Assembly (NCBI RefSeq): GCF_000426285.1
Contig: NZ_AUFB01000012.1
Span: forward strand, 1 to 64,000
From: Rhizobium leucaenae USDA 9039
GTDB lineage: Bacteria > Pseudomonadota > Alphaproteobacteria > Rhizobiales > Rhizobiaceae
Direction: 5' to 3'
DNA length: 64,000 nt
Part shown: positions 1 through 7,066 of the stretch, one piece after another
Numbering within the stretch: position 1 is the stretch's first letter
Layout of the letters: each line of letters opens with the position of its first letter
Made by a program: the position numbers and the translations under genes
Notes under the pieces: generated by a model
Seen by the model: only the letters and a program-made list of their open reading frames with translations
What the model was told of the DNA's origin: nothing
Database searches by the model: none

Positions 1-2
1 CC

Positions 3-320
3 TATGTCGAGCAACAACTCGTCCCGACGCTGCGACCAGGCGACATCGTCATCATGGACAATCTGGGTAGCCACAAATCCGCGCAGATACGCCAGTTGAT
101 CAAGGCCGCCGGTGCAAGGCTCTGGTTTCTGCCGCCTTATTCACCTGACCTCAATCCAATCGAGCAGGCCTTCGCCAAGATCAAGCATTGGATGCGAAAA
201 GCGCAAAAGCGCACCGTCGACGACACCTGGCGATATCTCGGCTCACTCGTCCAGACAATCGATCCAGACGAGTGCACCAACTATCTTGTCAATGCCGGAT
301 ACGCTTCAAACAAAACATGA
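3..320 (+). CDS. IS630-family transposase, C-terminal part (cut by window edge)
   Basis: The reading frame is open from the first bases of the window, so only the last 105 residues are visible. They show the end of a DDE transposase catalytic domain: IVIMDNLGSHK carries the second catalytic Asp, and PPYSPDLNPIEQAFAKIK carries the catalytic Glu with the family's usual spacing. Such enzymes cut and join the ends of IS630/Tc1-mariner type elements. The C-terminus looks complete, with a stop just before a strong hairpin terminator. The 5' part and left inverted repeat lie outside the window, so activity cannot be judged, and no right terminal repeat was recognised. The family call is firm. Confidence 0.9.
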   Translation, partial: YVEQQLVPTLRPGDIVIMDNLGSHKSAQIRQLIKAAGARLWFLPPYSPDLNPIEQAFAKIKHWMRKAQKRTVDDTWRYLGSLVQTIDPDECTNYLVNAGYASNKT

Positions 321-328
321 AATGCTCT

Positions 329-365
329 AAAAAACTCCGCCGGCGCAGCGCTGGCGGAGTTTTTC
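329..365. terminator. Bidirectional rho-independent terminator
   Basis: A GC-rich stem (aactccgcc / ggcggagtt) around a loop of about 11 nt is flanked by A-rich sequence on the left and a T run on the right. It can therefore stop transcripts from the transposase on the plus strand and from the lipoprotein gene on the minus strand. Confidence 0.85.
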
Positions 366-389
366 GTTTTCGGCGAAATGATTGCCGGC

Positions 390-719
390 TTACCAGCAGC
401 GATAGCAGCGGCGATAATAGGGACGGCCGTAATAGCCATGATGGTAATGATTGTCGCTGACCGCAGCGCCGACGAGGACGCCGCCGATGATGCCCGCGGC
501 AATACCTGCGGCGGCCTGATTCTCGGCCTGCTGCGCCTGGGCGCGATTGGCCTGATAGGTGGTGCCGACGCAACGGCCGTAACGCTGCGTGCCCGGGCGC
601 AGCCCCTGGGCCTGACAGGTCATTTCAGCACTGGTGGCGGATTGCTCCGGCGTCTGGCAGCTAGACAAAATGGTCGATATGGCGAAAAGACTGATCGCCA
701 TGGCAGCACGTATGCGCAT
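390..719 (-). CDS. Small glycine-zipper lipoprotein, function unknown
   Basis: Encodes 109 residues. The chosen ATG has a GGAGAGG ribosome site; an upstream start would put 12 residues ahead of the signal peptide. The N-terminus is a lipoprotein signal (MRIRAAMAISLFAISTILSSC), with Cys at about residue 21 as the lipidation site. A Cys-containing polar middle region is followed by a Gly/Ala membrane-like stretch (GIAAGIIGGVLVGAAV) typical of glycine-zipper proteins. The last 20 residues are very rich in His, Tyr, Arg and Cys (HYHHGYYGRPYY). It is probably periplasmic or outer-membrane anchored. No function can be assigned. Its terminator is shared with the converging transposase gene. Confidence 0.7.
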   Translation of the reverse strand: MRIRAAMAISLFAISTILSSCQTPEQSATSAEMTCQAQGLRPGTQRYGRCVGTTYQANRAQAQQAENQAAAGIAAGIIGGVLVGAAVSDNHYHHGYYGRPYYRRCYRCW

Positions 720-984
720 ATTCCTCTCCGGCAATTTCAAGTGTAGTCCCGACACAGCGCACTACAGCCAGAAGTAAGCGAACACAAGCCTTCTTATACT
801 AACTGGTTAATCAGATAGTATTATCGGTTCGCGGAAGCGCGAAGGCTGATGAATTGGCCGACGCCCAAAAATAAAGGCTCCGGCTTGGAGGCCAAACCGG
901 TCCCCATTCTCGGCGTTTACGGCTATGCCGGCTTACAGCGGCGGCCGTTTCCGAAGTCAGCTTTCCGTCGAAAATCGCTTCCGC

Positions 985-1222
985 TTAGAAGTTTCGCTCG
1001 AAACGGAGGATGGCGACGGTATCATCGTTGATGAAATCACAATGCATATAGGTCAATTCCGGCTCGATGAGCAGGTTCTTGACCGGGTTGAACTTTACGT
1101 TGGTCCGTGGCCTCGAAAATCTTCGAGAAGGTATAGGCGAGCTGCAGATTCAAATAAGCAAAGCAAACCAATCGGCGCATTATCTCGAACTTCATATGCG
1201 AAGAAATAACGCTTACATTTGC
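985..1222 (-). pseudogene. Decayed outer-membrane porin-like gene (C-terminal remnant, frameshifted)
   Basis: On the minus strand two adjoining frames join into one beta-barrel-like tail. The upstream frame reads FAYLNLQLAYTFSKIFEAT. One extra base near 1105 then shifts to a second frame reading TNVKFNPVKNLLIEPELTY and ending VAILRFERNF before a stop at 985-987. Alternating hydrophobic residues and a C-terminal Phe are the usual signature of outer-membrane barrels. The upstream frame is closed by a stop at about 1223, so the N-terminal part is missing. The 'porin' label is an inference from pattern, not from alignment. The rest of the 720-1395 interval holds no gene that I can support. Confidence 0.5.
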
Positions 1223-1395
1223 TCATATTCTTGGCAATTACTCGAAAATGGCACCTGAAAGCTGCTCCGCTTCTGAAGGGCGTATTTCAGCTATATTGAA
1301 TGACGACAATAAATAAATACAATCCGCCGGTTGGATATTACCATATCTGCGGTAACCGCAATGGTAGCAGATGACTAGATCAGCGAGAAAAGCCA

Positions 1396-1677
1396 ATGTT
1401 TTTCAAAGCGATAAGCATATTTCTTCTCACCGTCGGCATGACCACGGCGGCTATGGCGGCGTCTAACGATCACGGCAGTGATCGCGGCGGTTGGGGCGAC
1501 AGTCCGGGCGCGGACGACCCTGGCAATTATCGCAACACCATTGTCGGTGATCGGGACGCGAGCGACGCAGAGGAAAAAGACCCGAACGCGTGCTGGACAC
1601 TACCCCGCTCCGCCGATGGCAAATCGATCGTTGCGCCGAGTCAGGCGAACCCCATTGTTCCTCGCAGGTGCAATTGA
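1396..1677 (+). CDS. Small secreted protein, unknown
   Basis: Encodes 93 residues with a clear Sec signal peptide (MFFKAISIFLLTVGMTTAAMAA; cleavage expected near residue 22). The mature part is about 70 residues, Asp/Gly/Ser-rich and acidic, with two Cys residues (one near the end) that could form a disulfide. A purine-rich GCGAGAAAA lies before the ATG. It stands alone between the porin remnant and the convergent MerR-type regulator. I do not recognise a family. Confidence 0.6.
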   Translation: MFFKAISIFLLTVGMTTAAMAASNDHGSDRGGWGDSPGADDPGNYRNTIVGDRDASDAEEKDPNACWTLPRSADGKSIVAPSQANPIVPRRCN

Positions 1678-1719
1678 GCCGGCGAGGCAGACTATCGGTT
1701 TTCTGAGGCGGCCCCTATC

Positions 1720-2253
1720 TTAACGCACCTGATCGAGCAGTCGCTTGCATTCCAGCAGGTCGTAAAGCGTTTCCTGCAGCAGCGCCCGATCTTCCTTGCC
1801 GACGCTCGATTTCCCGATGGAAACATCGGGAGCATCGTCTTCACCGCTGACAAAGTTGAAGAAGCGACGGCTGATCGGCGCCTTGGGACGGCCGACGATC
1901 TGGTCGTCGTCGGGAGAGCCGACGCGTGGCTCGGCCACGGGCGGCTCCTGTGCGGTGGCCAACGCCTCTACGCTCGCGAGATCGCCATGACCGACGGCGA
2001 CGACGAATTTGTTGCCATTGGTTTTCAGAAGCTTCTGAACGCCCTTGATCGTATAGCCATGATCATAGAGCAGATGGCGGATACCGTTCAGCAGATCGAC
2101 GTCTTCAGGGCGATAGTAGCGCCGCCCGCCGCCGCGCTTCATCGGCTTGATCTGCGGGAAACGGGTCTCCCAGAAACGCAGGACATGCTGCGGCAGATCA
2201 AGGTCTTCCGCGACTTCGCTGATCGTGCGAAATGCATCCGGGCTCTTGTCCAT
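1720..2253 (-). CDS. MerR-family transcriptional regulator beside ihfA
   Basis: Encodes 177 residues. The N-terminal 70 residues form a MerR winged helix: TISEVAEDLDLPQHVLRFWE (helix-turn-helix), then a basic GGGRRYYRPEDVDLL wing. The C-terminal half is low-complexity and contains none of the metal-binding Cys of MerR/CueR types, so the effector is unknown. A second ATG (2253) is preferred over one two codons earlier because GGGAG lies at the proper distance only from it. It is the last gene of the minus-strand run plsX-fabH-ihfA, an arrangement conserved in rhizobia. Its role there is not established. Confidence 0.88.
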   Translation of the reverse strand: MDKSPDAFRTISEVAEDLDLPQHVLRFWETRFPQIKPMKRGGGRRYYRPEDVDLLNGIRHLLYDHGYTIKGVQKLLKTNGNKFVVAVGHGDLASVEALATAQEPPVAEPRVGSPDDDQIVGRPKAPISRRFFNFVSGEDDAPDVSIGKSSVGKEDRALLQETLYDLLECKRLLDQVR

Positions 2254-2486
2254 CGTCATACTCCCACAGCATGACTCCGGCGCTATCAGGCCAGATCATG
2301 CGAAACCGCATATCCGCACCGCAGCTCATCGCGGTACGACTCATCATATTTCAACGGTTTGCCGGGAGAAATTCAAGTCGCCTCTTCAGCTCTTTCACAA
2401 GCAAGCCGAAAAATAACCGCGAATGGCGTGGAAAACGGCGTGCCGGCGCACATACCGCCGGCGCCACCAATGTCTGTTTTAGTGGA

Positions 2487-2825
2487 TCAGGAAACGGGAT
2501 TTGCCGGCCGGGCCTTCGCCTTGCGGCTGGCATGGGCCTTCAGGATACGCGTCTTGAGAACGTTGGACGCCTTGAAAGTCATGACGCGGCGCGGAGAGAT
2601 GGGCACTTCTTCGCCGGTCTTCGGATTTCGACCGATGCGCTCATTCTTGTCGCGCACCTGAAACGTCGCAAAGGAGGAGAGTTTTACAGTTTCGCCACGC
2701 ACGATGGCGTTGCAAATTTCGTCGATCACCGTCTCAACCAGTTCCGCTGACTCAGTCCGGGAGAGGCCGACTTTCCGGAATACCGACTCCGCCAAGTCCG
2801 CGCGCGTCACTGTCTTGCCAGTCAT
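2487..2825 (-). CDS. ihfA: Integration host factor subunit alpha
   Basis: Encodes 112 residues of the HU/IHF DNA-bending fold. The N-terminal helices begin TVTRADLAESVFRKVGLS; the DNA-arm segment reads GRNPKTGEEVPISPRRVMTF, with the conserved Pro that intercalates into DNA. The C-terminal tail is about 12 residues longer than in E. coli IhfA and Lys/Arg/Ala-rich (HASRKAKARPANPVS), as in other rhizobia. It pairs with IhfB, encoded elsewhere, to bend DNA in transcription and replication. It lies between fabH and the MerR-type regulator on the same strand, with a GC-rich imperfect palindrome just downstream (2450-2475). Confidence 0.95.
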   Translation of the reverse strand: MTGKTVTRADLAESVFRKVGLSRTESAELVETVIDEICNAIVRGETVKLSSFATFQVRDKNERIGRNPKTGEEVPISPRRVMTFKASNVLKTRILKAHASRKAKARPANPVS

Positions 2826-2932
2826 AGTTCCCCGCCCATATTGCTACGTAATTTTATCTAAGCTGCAAGAGACTATTGCCCTTGCACCAAACGGTCAAGC
2901 TCTTGTTAGGAATCGGATTTTAGAGACGCGGC

Positions 2933-3904
2933 CTACCAGCGCAGCAGGACGGCGCCCCAGGTAAAACCGCCGCCCATGGCTTCCAACATCACAAGATCGC
3001 CCTTCTTGATCCGGCCGTCGCCTGCCGCTACGGCAAGCGCGAGCGGGATCGACGCCGCTGAAGTATTGCCATGGAGGTCCACGGTAACCACAACCTTCTC
3101 GGGAGCAATTCCGAGCTTTTTGGCCGAGCCGTCGATGATGCGGCGGTTCGCTTGATGCGGCACCAGCCAGTCGAGATCGTCCGCAGTCACGCGTGCTGCT
3201 TCGAAGGTCGCCTGGATGACGTCGGTGATCATACCGACGGCATGTTTGAACACTTCCCGGCCGGCCATGTGCAGCACGCCGACCGTTCCCGTCGAGGAAG
3301 GGCCGCCATCGACATAAAGTTTGTCCTTGTGTGCGCCGTCGGACCGCAGGCTCGCCGTCAGCACGCCGCGATCGGTGCTGGCGCCGGTCCCCTCGCCTGC
3401 TTCGAGGATGAGCGCACCGGCGCCATCGCCGAAGAGGACGCAGGTCGTGCGGTCCGTCCAATCGAGAATGCGCGAAAATGTTTCCGCGCCGATGACGAGC
3501 ACGCGCTTGGCGATGCCGCCTCGAATGTAGGCGTCGGCGGTGGTCACCGCATAGACGAAGCCTGAACAGACAGCCTGGACATCGAAGGCGAAGCCATGAT
3601 GCATGCCGAGACGGTTCTGGATGTTCACGGCGGTGGCGGGAAAGGTATTATCCGGCGTCGAGGTGGCGACGATGATCAGGTCGATATCGTCAGCCGTCAG
3701 ACCGCCATTGGCAAGTGCTGCCCGCGCTGCCTGCTCGCCGAGCGAGGCGGTGGTTTCGCCTTCGCCGGCGATATAGCGCTGGCGGATGCCCGTGCGCTGG
3801 ATAATCCAATCGTCGCTCGTGTCGACGACTTGCTCCATATCGCGATTGGTCATGACGCGCTTGGGGAGCGCCGATCCAAATCCGCGAACAATTGAACGGA
3901 TCAT
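2933..3904 (-). CDS. fabH: 3-oxoacyl-ACP synthase III
   Basis: Encodes 323 residues. The enzyme condenses acetyl-CoA with malonyl-ACP to begin fatty acid synthesis in the cytosol. The catalytic triad is visible: Cys in VQAVCSGFVYAV, His in VPHQANRRI and Asn in HGNTSAASIP. The C-terminal GGGFTWGAVLLRW is typical of the family. The start chosen is MIRSIVRGFG; the frame stays open 20 codons further but only over plsX tail sequence. It lies 19 nt downstream of plsX on the same strand, the classic plsX-fabH pair linking fatty acid initiation to phospholipid synthesis. Confidence 0.96.
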   Translation of the reverse strand: MIRSIVRGFGSALPKRVMTNRDMEQVVDTSDDWIIQRTGIRQRYIAGEGETTASLGEQAARAALANGGLTADDIDLIIVATSTPDNTFPATAVNIQNRLGMHHGFAFDVQAVCSGFVYAVTTADAYIRGGIAKRVLVIGAETFSRILDWTDRTTCVLFGDGAGALILEAGEGTGASTDRGVLTASLRSDGAHKDKLYVDGGPSSTGTVGVLHMAGREVFKHAVGMITDVIQATFEAARVTADDLDWLVPHQANRRIIDGSAKKLGIAPEKVVVTVDLHGNTSAASIPLALAVAAGDGRIKKGDLVMLEAMGGGFTWGAVLLRW

Positions 3905-3923
3905 TCTTGTTATACCCCGTCGC

Positions 3924-4970
3924 TCATGCCGCTTCCGGTCCGATCGGCGGCTGCCGTTTGGCATGATATTTTTTCAGATCGTTTTCGATTTTTTGGGTGA
4001 GGCCATTCTTGGCCATGTCATAGCCGACATCGATGGCGGCTGCGAAAGCCTCGACATTGGCGCCGCCATGGCTCTTGATGACGATGCCGTTGAGGCCGAG
4101 GAAGACGCCGCCATTGACCTTGCTCGGATCGAGCTTCTCGCGCAAAAGGTCGAAGGCGCCCTTGGCGAAGACATAGCCGATGCGGGCGAGCAGCGTGCGC
4201 GTCATGGCGGCGCGCAGATAAGCGCCTATCTGCTTTGCCGTACCCTCGGCCGCCTTCAATGCGATATTGCCGGAAAAGCCCTCCGTCACCACCACATCGA
4301 CCGTGCCCTTGCCGATATCGTCGCCCTCGACGAAGCCGAAATATTCGAGCGATTCGAGATTGGCTTCGCGGATCAGGCGGCCGGCTTCCTTGACATCTTC
4401 CTGGCCCTTGATTTCTTCGACACCGACATTCAGGAGGCCAATAGTCGGTCGTTCGATCTCGAAGAGCGCGCGCGCCATGGCACCGCCCATCAAGGCGAAA
4501 TCGAGCAATTGCTGCGAATCGGCGCCGATGGTCGCCCCCACATCGAGCACGATGCTTTCGCCGCGCAGCGTCGGCCAGATCGCGGCGATCGCCGGACGTT
4601 CGATGTTGGCCATGGTGCGCAGGCAGAATTTTGCCATGGCCATCAGCGCGCCGGTATTGCCGGCGGAAACGACGACATCGGCGTCACCAACCTTCACCGC
4701 CTCGATCGAGCGCCACATGCTGGATATATAGCGGCCGCGGCGCAGGGCCTGGCTCGGCTTTTCGTCCATGCTGATGGCGACATCGCATTCGTGAAAGACG
4801 GATTTTTCCCGAAGTTTCGGATATTTGCCGAGGATCGCTTCGCAACGATCCTTCATGCCGTACATAATGAACGTAATGTCAGGATGCCTATCCAGCGCCT
4901 TGGCCGCGCCAGGAATGACAACCTCAGGGCCGAAGTCGCCACCCATTAGGTCAAGAGAAATTCTGATCAC
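3924..4970 (-). CDS. plsX: Phosphate acyltransferase PlsX
   Basis: Encodes 348 residues. PlsX converts acyl-ACP to acyl-phosphate, the acyl donor for the glycerol-3-phosphate acyltransferase PlsY. Family hallmarks are present: MIRISLDLMGGDFGPEV at the N-terminus, VVVSAGNTGALMAMAKF, and VEGDDIGKGTVDVVVTEGF. The length is normal. It lies downstream of the DUF177 gene across a gap of about 100 bp and directly upstream of fabH. In many bacteria DUF177 is followed by rpmF and then plsX; here rpmF is absent from that gap. Confidence 0.96.
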   Translation of the reverse strand: MIRISLDLMGGDFGPEVVIPGAAKALDRHPDITFIMYGMKDRCEAILGKYPKLREKSVFHECDVAISMDEKPSQALRRGRYISSMWRSIEAVKVGDADVVVSAGNTGALMAMAKFCLRTMANIERPAIAAIWPTLRGESIVLDVGATIGADSQQLLDFALMGGAMARALFEIERPTIGLLNVGVEEIKGQEDVKEAGRLIREANLESLEYFGFVEGDDIGKGTVDVVVTEGFSGNIALKAAEGTAKQIGAYLRAAMTRTLLARIGYVFAKGAFDLLREKLDPSKVNGGVFLGLNGIVIKSHGGANVEAFAAAIDVGYDMAKNGLTQKIENDLKKYHAKRQPPIGPEAA

Positions 4971-5072
4971 GCGTCCCTAGTCCTTTTTGTCCGCCGAGCC
5001 CGGCGAATTTGGCGTCAAAATACCGGTTTCTCCCCGCGTTACAACTGAATTGTGTTCAATTGCCAGAGGGGT

Positions 5073-5630
5073 CTATTCCTTTTTCCAGTCTTTCAGGACA
5101 GCGAAAGGCGACGGTTTCTTGTCATCTTCGCCACTGTCCTCGATGTGGCCTTCGAACTCGATACCGGGCTTGCGCGGATAGGGATCGATGGCAAGGGCAG
5201 CAAATTCGGTGACGACGGCACCAGCGTCGATCGTATCGCCCGTGAAAGTTTCCGGAAGATCCGGACCGTCGGGGTCGAGCACCATTTCGCCGGCATCCAT
5301 CGCCGGCGCCCGCGCCAGCTTCGAATCCTCCGGAATGAAGATATGTTCGAAGTCCTCGTCGATCTCCGATTCGACCGGCTCCAAGGTGACCACGCAAGCC
5401 TGAACGATCTTCGCGCGGACATTGCCCTTGATGCGGACGCCATCGCGCTTCCAACGGGAAATCTTCAGTTCCGCCGAGAGCTTCTCGACCGAAAGTACGT
5501 CCCAAAGCGCAGCTAGGCCGACGAGCTCCCTCTTATCGGCTTCGAGGTGCACATCCACCGGGTTGGCGGAGATATGACCGACCTTCACGAGATAGGAAAA
5601 GGGTGTTTCGTCGGAGTTGGGTCTTTTCAT
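5073..5630 (-). CDS. DUF177 (YceD-family) protein
   Basis: Encodes 185 residues. The YceD/DUF177 signature of a central Cys-containing strand is visible in VQACVVTLEPVESEIDEDFE, followed by an acidic region and a Lys-rich end (DDKKPSPFAVLKDWKKE). YceD proteins have been linked to large ribosomal subunit or 23S rRNA metabolism; the molecular role is still debated. It lies 9 nt downstream of the Cbp3-like chaperone gene and upstream of plsX, so these genes probably share a transcript. Confidence 0.88.
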   Translation of the reverse strand: MKRPNSDETPFSYLVKVGHISANPVDVHLEADKRELVGLAALWDVLSVEKLSAELKISRWKRDGVRIKGNVRAKIVQACVVTLEPVESEIDEDFEHIFIPEDSKLARAPAMDAGEMVLDPDGPDLPETFTGDTIDAGAVVTEFAALAIDPYPRKPGIEFEGHIEDSGEDDKKPSPFAVLKDWKKE

Positions 5631-5639
5631 TTTTGTCTC

Positions 5640-6203
5640 CTAGGGTGCGTCTTCGCCGATGGCCTTGCGTGGCGGCTGCGGGAGGGTTGCGGAGCCGGTG
5701 GCGATCTCGGATTCGGCGACCCCTGACAGATGCGCCTCGGCCGTCATCATCCAATCCGCCAGGCCAATCATCGATGGGGCTTCCTCGCCTGCCTTGGGAT
5801 AGATATTGCGCCTGAGGGCAGCGGCCAGTGCGCCGCGGTCGTTCCCATCCATCGCGGCGGCGTAGCTTTCTAGCCGCCCGTAAAACATGCCGGCCAGTTT
5901 CTTCATCCGCTTCGGTACGCTGTTGTCGCCGATTCCGAGTTCGCGGATGGAATAATCGATATCCTCGAAAAAGGCATCGACGATTTCCTGGGCAAGCTCC
6001 TGGCCGCTGGTTTCCGACGAACGCGTACGGCGGAAAAACAGGATCATCACCGCCGACAGCAGCTCGAAACGGCCCATAACCGTATCCGGCACCTCATAGT
6101 CCGTATAGAAAACCGGCTGGCGCGCCATCGCGGTCAGGATGGCATATTGCCTGACGACGATGATCTGGTTGTGATTTCTTTTGCGGAAGAGCCCAAAAAT
6201 CAT
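5640..6203 (-). CDS. Ubiquinol-cytochrome c chaperone (Cbp3-like)
   Basis: Encodes 187 residues from the ATG at 6203, which has GGGAA upstream; the frame is open for 61 further codons but that extension does not look coding. It belongs to the UQCC1/Cbp3 chaperone family that helps assemble the cytochrome bc1 complex. The typical helical core is seen: YEVPDTVMGRFELLSAVMIL, then QEIVDAFFEDIDYSIRELG and a RMKKLAGMFYGRLESY segment. It diverges from bamE across about 280 bp and leads the minus-strand run toward DUF177 and plsX. Confidence 0.85.
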   Translation of the reverse strand: MIFGLFRKRNHNQIIVVRQYAILTAMARQPVFYTDYEVPDTVMGRFELLSAVMILFFRRTRSSETSGQELAQEIVDAFFEDIDYSIRELGIGDNSVPKRMKKLAGMFYGRLESYAAAMDGNDRGALAAALRRNIYPKAGEEAPSMIGLADWMMTAEAHLSGVAESEIATGSATLPQPPRKAIGEDAP

Positions 6204-6484
6204 GAAAATTCCCGGAATTGGCTCATTCAGAGCGCCCCGTTGCGCTCGGCCTTGTTGCATCCACTTGAAAGCTGGTTTACCGAAGCAGGCGCGAATTGCA
6301 ATGCCGTTTGTGCCCGCTTCAAAGGTCCCGCCCCAAGCCGTCGTCACTCCCGTGCATGATTGGTTATGAAGAGTGCCGAACAACATCGCTGTGTCTTCCG
6401 CAATCGCGGAATGGCCACAATGATGTGCACAGCAAGGTCACATCGGCCGTTGGGCCATCGGTTTGATTCATTAGGGGAGATGAG

Positions 6485-6994
6485 ATGTCGTTGACGAGAC
6501 GGTATTTCAAGTCTGACAGGACTTTCATCAGCAGTGCCGCTATCGCTCTGGTGATTGCCACCGCGGGGCTCGCGGGCTGCCAGACCAGCGAGGTCATGAA
6601 CAACGGCTACATCTTCGACCAGCAATCGCTCAATCTCGTGCCTGTCGGCTCGAGCCGCGAGCAGGTGCTGCTTTCGCTCGGCACGCCGTCGACGACGGCG
6701 ACCTTCGATGGCGAAGTCTTCTACTACATCTCCCAGAAGCGCACGCGCGCCGCGGCCTTCATGAAGCCGAAGCTGGTCGACCAGAATATCCTGGCGATCT
6801 ATTTCGACAAGGACGGTGTGGTGAAGCAGGAAGCCAACTACACGCTGAAGGACGGCCGGGTCTTTGACATGATCAGCCGTACGACGCCGACCGGCGGCCG
6901 CGACATGACCTTCCTGCAACAGATCCTGCAGGGTGGCGGCAACGGCATCAACGGCGCGAAGAACTTCCTCAACAACCTCAACGCCGGCCAATAA
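6485..6994 (+). CDS. bamE: Outer membrane protein assembly factor BamE
   Basis: Encodes 169 residues. This is an outer-membrane lipoprotein of the BAM complex that inserts beta-barrel proteins. The signal peptide ends in a lipobox, ATAGLAGCQTSEV, with the lipidated Cys at about residue 32. The SmpA/OmlA fold follows: VPVGSSREQVLLSLGTPSTT (the helix-turn motif of the family), then strand segments FDGEVFYYISQKR and NILAIYFDKDGVVKQEANYT. The C-terminal 50 residues are a Gly/Asn-rich alphaproteobacterial extension. A rho-independent terminator follows within 20 nt. Confidence 0.92.
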   Translation: MSLTRRYFKSDRTFISSAAIALVIATAGLAGCQTSEVMNNGYIFDQQSLNLVPVGSSREQVLLSLGTPSTTATFDGEVFYYISQKRTRAAAFMKPKLVDQNILAIYFDKDGVVKQEANYTLKDGRVFDMISRTTPTGGRDMTFLQQILQGGGNGINGAKNFLNNLNAGQ

Positions 6995-7011
6995 GCTGGC
7001 GAGATCACATC

Positions 7012-7046
7012 AAAAAACCCGCGAAGCGCAGGCTTCGCGGGTTTTT
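7012..7046. terminator. Bidirectional terminator between bamE and hppA
   Basis: The stem aacccgcgaagc / gcttcgcgggtt has a short loop and is flanked by an A run on the left and a T run on the right. It serves both converging genes. Confidence 0.88.
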
Positions 7047-7066
7047 CAGTGGTATGGCCCTCGCCC

